Notes under the pieces: generated by a model
What the model saw: only the letters and a program-made list of their open reading frames with translations
Databases searched by the model: none
What the model was told of the DNA's origin: nothing
Translations under genes and position numbers: made by a program
Shown: positions 50,691-64,000 of the stretch, piece after piece
Layout of the letters: every line of letters begins with the position of its first letter
Numbering within the stretch: position 1 is the stretch's first letter
From: Amoebidium appalachense
Lineage: Eukaryota > Ichthyosporea
Direction: 5' to 3'
Assembly (NCBI GenBank): GCA_963693365.1
Contig: CAVNZM010000007.1
Coordinates: 3,100,001 to 3,164,000, forward strand
Length of the DNA stretch: 64,000 nt

Positions 50691-51983
50691 TTCCGCTGGA
50701 CGTCCGGTTCTTCTGTACTACACTATTGTTCGTTTTAGACCAGGACTACATGGGCGTTGGTTTGCGATTGGAACGACGTGCCCTCAGTGATGTTTCAGGG
50801 TTACACGTGCAAAAAAAACTCAGGGATCCCAAGAGGTATCCTTATTTGGTTGCTAGTCAATGTTAAGTCACGGGCCGAGTTTCTTTGCCAGGTTGAAACT
50901 AATGGCATATCTAAATATTAGTGTGTCAATCTCAAGCAACCATCTAGAAAAGACGAAAGAGGAGGGACAGAATTGGCAAAAAAGGCCTTAGTATTTTCCA
51001 ACTACGTTACGAATGAGGCACGAGTTTTCCGTGTTTACGCGTTGTAGGCCTGCTCCTTAGGCTACTCTTCCGGACCTCGTACAGTTCTGTGTGAGGCTGT
51101 GTCTGCTTGAAACGAGAAAAATGTACCCACCGCGTGCACATTGTGCCGCTGCGACATCTGACTGGCGGAAAAGGACCTCCATAATTTGGGGTCCAAATAA
51201 ATTACTGGTAATTTGTTTTTCCAAGTCTCTTGATATGTTCAGAGACTACATAAATATGTAATTGGTGTTTAAACTTTAACATCTTCTTAAAAATATTATA
51301 GTATTTATAATGTTCATCAATCAATAAAAAAGCGCAACATCTAGCGGATGCAGAGTTTTTCCCAATCCGTAATGAAATTGAAGCTTGTGGATATTAGTAC
51401 CCCCTCGGTGAGGTTTCGAAACGCTAGGGCCTGAATAGTCGGCATACCAACAAGTGCTATTCACCAATCATATTGCTTCTGCAACATTCTTCTGATAACT
51501 CTGATAAAATCTCACACTGATACTCCAATCACGCCGAGCAGCACTATGTCATCATAGCCTCTCTAACACATACACGTCCTATCTCAACTTTTTTAAAGCA
51601 TAGAAGCAAATACTCAGAACAAACTATGTTTTTTACTACTATTTCTTTACATGTTCCACTACATACATATGCGCAATCAACACAATTTTAGGGAGACCCC
51701 TGTGCAGCGGCGCAGCCCAGCGCCGCCGCGCGCGCCATCCGGGATAAAAGTAACCAATCGCTTCTATCTTTGTATACATCATACAGGGGTTTACGCTGTT
51801 TACTCGAGGCAAAGAGAACCAGTCTCAGGTATGGGGGGGGGGGGGGGTTTGCTCGGAATATCCCCTCAGCGGTATATCATGATCACGTACATAGATGTCG
51901 GGTGGTGACTATATATCAGGGTTTACTTTCTCTACGAGACACCATAAAGACTACAAGGAGAAATCAATTAGTTGGGGTTCCCC

Positions 51984-51984
<1 letters not shown>
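50691..51984. other. Intergenic region upstream of the protease
   Basis: Non-repetitive AT-rich sequence containing the protease promoter, plus a G-run at 51834-51847. No gene is recognised. Confidence 0.45.
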
Positions 51985-52031
<47 letters not shown>

Positions 52032-52063
52032 GGGCTCCCCTCGGGACACTCGGTATCAGCTGG

Positions 52064-52122
<59 letters not shown>

Positions 52123-54962
52123 TGTGTGTGTGTGCGCGTGCGCTATAATTTTGTAGTGATGTGTTTCTCAAGCCAATCAATACATCTAATAAACAGGTCG
52201 TAGTTACGCGTGTTTAGTATAAAATCAAGGATGTTGTAATTTACAGGTAGGCTATCTTTCTGGGTGTCTGTTGTGAATGTGACGTGTGTGTGTTGCGGTA
52301 TTATGTGGTCTATCAAACTACATTTGGCGATACATGACCGGTTAAACTGGTGTGTGTGTGTGTTGTTTGGGCATGCAAATGATGCCACCTTATACTTATT
52401 AGATCTCCACTGTATAGCACGTGTACAGTAAAAGCGTGGTAATTGATCAATAATACCATCAGCTAGAGAAAGACCAGTTCTACAGGAAGGTAATATGTAT
52501 TTAGGTGTTATACACTTGCGAGTGCCATATTTGGCAATATGGTTGAGGCGGTCAGTATATATAAAACGAGACATAAGGCTTAGTTTTTCAAGGTGTATGC
52601 TTTCATCGGGTCTAGTGTCGTGTGGTATCTTTTTCCATTTGTTATATTGCGTGATTATCTTGTGATTGTGTACATGTTTAATAAGTAAGTGGCAGTCCAA
52701 AGTCACACACACACTATTGCGGGGTTTATTTGTATTTGTGCCCAGGGGAGAAGGGGAGAGAGAGGGGAGGAAAGAGGGGAGAGGTGAGGAGGGGACAGGT
52801 CGGATAGAGAAGAGAGGGTGGGAGGGCAAATACTTCTTTAAGCGGCTTATGTGCTTATTGAATTTCAGCGCGAGATAGGATACTCTAGCAGCTATTGGGA
52901 CCAGACCATATATCGAGAGCGTTACAGGCCCAGGTTTACAACAGTTGTTAGATAGAAAGGAGGCAACTTCTGCTTCAAGGAAATTTGCCAAGGGTTTAAG
53001 CGCTCTAGTTCTCTCTTTCTTGATCCAAGCGGCGAGAAGGGGTAAACCATATTCACATGCCGGGAAGACAAAAGTGCGAATAAATGTAAGTCTAATAGAA
53101 GGATGGAGGGGTGTGTCTTTAAAAATATTAGCCGAGAAGAAAGCTAACCGCTTACGAGCCAACTCTACCCTCTTTTCGACCATATGGGGAAACATAACAC
53201 CAACAGAATCAACCGGAACACCAAGATATTTGTATTCTGGAACTATAGGTACAGGTTTAGATGATAATGTAAATGTGTGTAAATTGTTAGCTATATCAGG
53301 TACAAGAACACCACATTTGTCTATGTTAAGGATCATAAGGTTTGCCTTGCACCACTCTGACACTACATCGAACAATCTTTGCAGGCGTCTAGGGGTACGG
53401 GCAAGGAGGGACAGATCATCAGCATAGAGAAGTGCAGGCGGAGAGTTATTAATAGGGTCATCGTTTTCGGCGTAAATCTTGACAGCCAAATCATCTATAA
53501 ATAGGTTAAACAAAAAGGGGCTAAGCAATGAACCCTGCAAGAGACCTCTAGTACGAGCAAAACCATATGAAAGATGCCCATTAACCACAGCTCTACCATA
53601 GGTTTGAGACAAGAGTGCTTCTAACAGAACACCAATGCAGTGTGGTACACCCCGTGCAGCAAGCTTTTCCCATAGGAGACCAGGGGAGACAGAATCGTAA
53701 GCAGTTTTCCAATCAATAAAGCCAACATATTGTGCACCAACTTGCATAGAATCGTGCAGTGCCATTATTTGAACATAACATGAATTGTTTTTACGAAAAG
53801 CGGATTGGCATGGGTGTATGTGAAGAATAGATTGAAACCTAGGGTGATGTGCAAATAACCTAAGTAAGCAAGCTTCAAAGAATCTACGAACAACCTGGGT
53901 TAGTGTAATGGGGCGAAAGGATGATATGGGGCCCTCAGAGTCCTTCTTAACTATGGGGATCACTAAGGTATCTAACCAAGATGACGGGACATGTCCACAT
54001 TTAACACACCAAGAAAAGAGAGAGCTTAACATGATAGTAAGATCAGGTTTAATAGCACGATCACTTTCCTTTTGTGGGTAGGAGGGAACAAGGATTTTAA
54101 GAAACCCAGCAGGGAGTCCATCAGGTCCACAAGACTTACTAGAGCTATAACTAGATATCACAGACCATATGGCATCGGGACTGAAAAAGGGGAGGATCGA
54201 TTCTATGGGGATAGATGGGTCTACAGGCCACACAATAGGTTTCTGAGCGGGGGTCCTATCTTTAAACAGTTCCGAGAAATACTTATCAGAGTCTATGAGG
54301 GGGTCTCCAGTGGTATCACCAATAATACGAGCAGGGGGGCCAAATCGATTCATACTAGCAAGCCGGCGCAAGCTTTCCTTTTGAGACAGGGGTTCACCTA
54401 GTCTAGCGGGAGTGGTGTTTGGTAACAAGAGAGCATCGGGATATTCCTTCCTACCACCGCCAGCATAATCACCGAGATCTATCAAATCATCAACAATAAA
54501 GTTAGTGCATGTATCTAGTACGAGATGTGAATCTGGCCTGGCTTGTGCAGATTCTAATAGGCGCATATATATAGGGTGTTTCGTAGCATAGCATACACAT
54601 ACATCAACTCTACCCCACTGTGACTTAAGCTGGGATAGACGGAGGCGAAAGGTGGGAGGGGGAGGGGGGAGCAGATCAAGGGAGATCTTAGGTAGGAAAA
54701 GGATAGGAGAGTGGTCAGATGACCTAGAGAGGTTAGGAGGGAGAGAGAGTTTTGACATGGTTGATGGCCAAAAGGCCACTCCCCAGTCGGTGTTGTGGGC
54801 ATGGGATATTTGAGGGAACCGCAAAGTGTGACTTTGGACATACCTTGCTAAAGGGATAGCACGCTCCGGGGGCTTAGATGGGTACCCGACACTCACTTGC
54901 AGTGTGTCTGTGTGGGGGCACACACGCAGAGGCGTCGCAGACACACGGTACGCGTGACACAC
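51985..54962 (-). mobile_element. 5'-truncated LINE-type retrotransposon with poly(A) tail
   Basis: A minus-strand non-LTR element: a long RT frame, a 3' UTR holding a (CA)n run (plus-strand GT at about 52066-52119), and a 43-nt A tail (plus-strand T at 51985-52027). The 5' boundary is not sharp; the coding frame begins inside the endonuclease domain, so the element is 5'-truncated as usual for target-primed insertion. I found no clear target-site duplication. Confidence 0.92.
52143..54962 (-). CDS. LINE ORF2-like protein: partial endonuclease plus reverse transcriptase
   Basis: Uninterrupted 939-codon frame. Near residue 80 it has SDHSPI, the last motif of an APE-type endonuclease; earlier endonuclease motifs are missing. 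The reverse transcriptase follows: SSKSCGPDGLPAGFLK, GPISSFRPITLTQVVRRFFE, FIDWKTAYDSV, TRGLLQGSLLSPFLFNLF and the catalytic YADD at about residues 512-515. The thumb region and a C-terminal part with scattered Cys/His follow. The product copies element RNA into DNA at a nick. The first Met may not be native because of truncation. Absence of internal stops means the insertion is young compared with the decayed relative at 9.4-11.4 kb. Confidence 0.92.
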   Translation of the reverse strand: MCHAYRVSATPLRVCPHTDTLQVSVGYPSKPPERAIPLARYVQSHTLRFPQISHAHNTDWGVAFWPSTMSKLSLPPNLSRSSDHSPILFLPKISLDLLPPPPPTFRLRLSQLKSQWGRVDVCVCYATKHPIYMRLLESAQARPDSHLVLDTCTNFIVDDLIDLGDYAGGGRKEYPDALLLPNTTPARLGEPLSQKESLRRLASMNRFGPPARIIGDTTGDPLIDSDKYFSELFKDRTPAQKPIVWPVDPSIPIESILPFFSPDAIWSVISSYSSSKSCGPDGLPAGFLKILVPSYPQKESDRAIKPDLTIMLSSLFSWCVKCGHVPSSWLDTLVIPIVKKDSEGPISSFRPITLTQVVRRFFEACLLRLFAHHPRFQSILHIHPCQSAFRKNNSCYVQIMALHDSMQVGAQYVGFIDWKTAYDSVSPGLLWEKLAARGVPHCIGVLLEALLSQTYGRAVVNGHLSYGFARTRGLLQGSLLSPFLFNLFIDDLAVKIYAENDDPINNSPPALLYADDLSLLARTPRRLQRLFDVVSEWCKANLMILNIDKCGVLVPDIANNLHTFTLSSKPVPIVPEYKYLGVPVDSVGVMFPHMVEKRVELARKRLAFFSANIFKDTPLHPSIRLTFIRTFVFPACEYGLPLLAAWIKKERTRALKPLANFLEAEVASFLSNNCCKPGPVTLSIYGLVPIAARVSYLALKFNKHISRLKKYLPSHPLFSIRPVPSSPLPSFLPSLSPSPLGTNTNKPRNSVCVTLDCHLLIKHVHNHKIITQYNKWKKIPHDTRPDESIHLEKLSLMSRFIYTDRLNHIAKYGTRKCITPKYILPSCRTGLSLADGIIDQLPRFYCTRAIQWRSNKYKVASFACPNNTHTHQFNRSCIAKCSLIDHIIPQHTHVTFTTDTQKDSLPVNYNILDFILNTRNYDLFIRCIDWLEKHITTKL

Positions 54963-55180
54963 GCAGGAAGATACGTGTACGCCGAACGCACGGGTAACTT
55001 GAACTTCACCTCGATCATTTATTCAACAAAGTTTCGTGTGGTAACGTAGCTTGTACCGTACTGCCGTATGCACGGGCAATGTTTGTATAGGAGTTGTGTA
55101 CTGAATTGTCCAACTGAGAAATAGTGCACCTCGTCCACAACACATTTATGTCTTTACAATTTTAAAATTCTTCGGTTGCC
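54963..55180. other. Short spacer between LINE and kinase gene
   Basis: Contains the kinase promoter region; no distinct motif is recognised. Confidence 0.4.
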
Positions 55181-63309
<8,129 letters not shown>

Positions 63310-63429
63310 GTAGGGGGATTCGGTGTGTGTGTGCGTGTGTGGTGGTGGTGGTAGTTGGGAGCCCGGGGGGGGGGGGGGGGGGAGGGGGGGGGGGGGGAAG
63401 AGGGGGGGCAGGGAGGGGGGAGGGGAATG

Positions 63430-63495
<66 letters not shown>

Positions 63496-63957
63496 GTGCG
63501 TGTGTTTGTGCGGTGGGGGCTGCCCGGGGGGGCGGGGGGGGGGGGGGGAGGGGGGAGGGGGGGGGGGGGGGGGGGGCAAGACCTCCTAGGAAGAATAGGA
63601 GGCCTTGGGAGGGCCGGAGGTAAGGTTTACGACAAAGGCTGATTTTGGTATAGCAGTGCCGGAGCTGGGAGAAATCATATGCATTGTGATAGTCTTAATA
63701 ACTGGGATAGAGTGAGGGGAAATGAAGAAACGAAGCTGGAGGGTTGGGAAGGGAACAAGGGATAGAAGGGGAGGGAGGAAGGGAGGGTTGGTGTGTAGTG
63801 GAGGGGGGGGGGGGGGGGGGGGAGGTGGGGGGGGAGACGTGGGGGGGGAGGTAGGGGGGAAGGGGGAGGGGGGGGAGAGGGGGGGAAAAGGATGAAACGA
63901 CCGATTGGATTGACTGAAGGGAGCTAACAATTCTTTTCGCTGCCTTCCCCCAACACA

Positions 63958-64000
<43 letters not shown>
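63310..64000. other. Downstream of the last kinase exon found
   Basis: GT repeats (63432-63510), several G-runs and a closing CA run (63949-64000) cut by the window. A short open segment ends at GTAAGG near 63620 but lacks a plausible acceptor. Further kinase exons may lie past 64000. Confidence 0.5.

Overview
The window is nuclear DNA from an intron-rich eukaryote whose non-coding sequence is packed with long microsatellites and homopolymer tracts: (CA)n/(GT)n runs up to about 100 bp, G or C runs up to 57 bp, and (CT)n and CCCT tracts. Genes are split by GT-AG introns that often contain these tracts, so most long open frames here (poly-Pro, [23 protein letters not shown]) are repeat artefacts. 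The gene set is an ABCG half-transporter, an ATP-grasp ligase, a KCTD-like BTB protein, a DAPK/MLCK-like CAMK kinase and a trypsin fused to cysteine-rich CCS-GFCG-DFR modules. By inference it fits an opisthokont, perhaps a unicellular holozoan; the species cannot be named from this sequence.

Layout. 1.1-5.4 kb: ABCG half-transporter (minus). 7-14.7 kb: a transposon island with an 841-bp hAT-type element, two TTAA-flanked MITEs, two short hAT-type MITEs, a decayed LINE and a motif array. 16-21.3 kb: an unrecognised seven-exon coiled-coil-like gene (plus). 24.5-25.7 kb: a decayed C2H2 zinc-finger gene (minus). 26.9-30.9 kb: three-exon ATP-grasp ligase (plus). 32.8-36 kb: exons of unrecognised minus-strand genes, one multi-pass membrane. 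36.5-37.3 kb: second copy of the hAT-type element. 37.9 and 41.3-42.9 kb: two convergent paralogues of a secreted, probably GPI-anchored family, the first apparently lacking exon 2. 45.4-46.9 kb: BTB/KCTD gene (minus). 47.6-47.9 kb: a speculative tiny gene (plus). 48-50.7 kb: four-exon trypsin with two C-terminal cysteine modules (minus). 52-55 kb: a 5'-truncated LINE with an open 939-codon RT frame and poly(A) tail (minus). 55.2-63.3 kb: a DAPK-like kinase with a complete catalytic domain in seven exons (plus), probably continuing past the window.

Exon models were built by hand from reading frame, splice consensus and phase; the phases close exactly for the ABCG, ATP-grasp, BTB, protease, secreted-family, coiled-coil and kinase genes. 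The genes do not form an obvious pathway; they look like independent loci separated by transposons and simple repeats. No rRNA, tRNA, CRISPR or prokaryote-like operon structure was seen.
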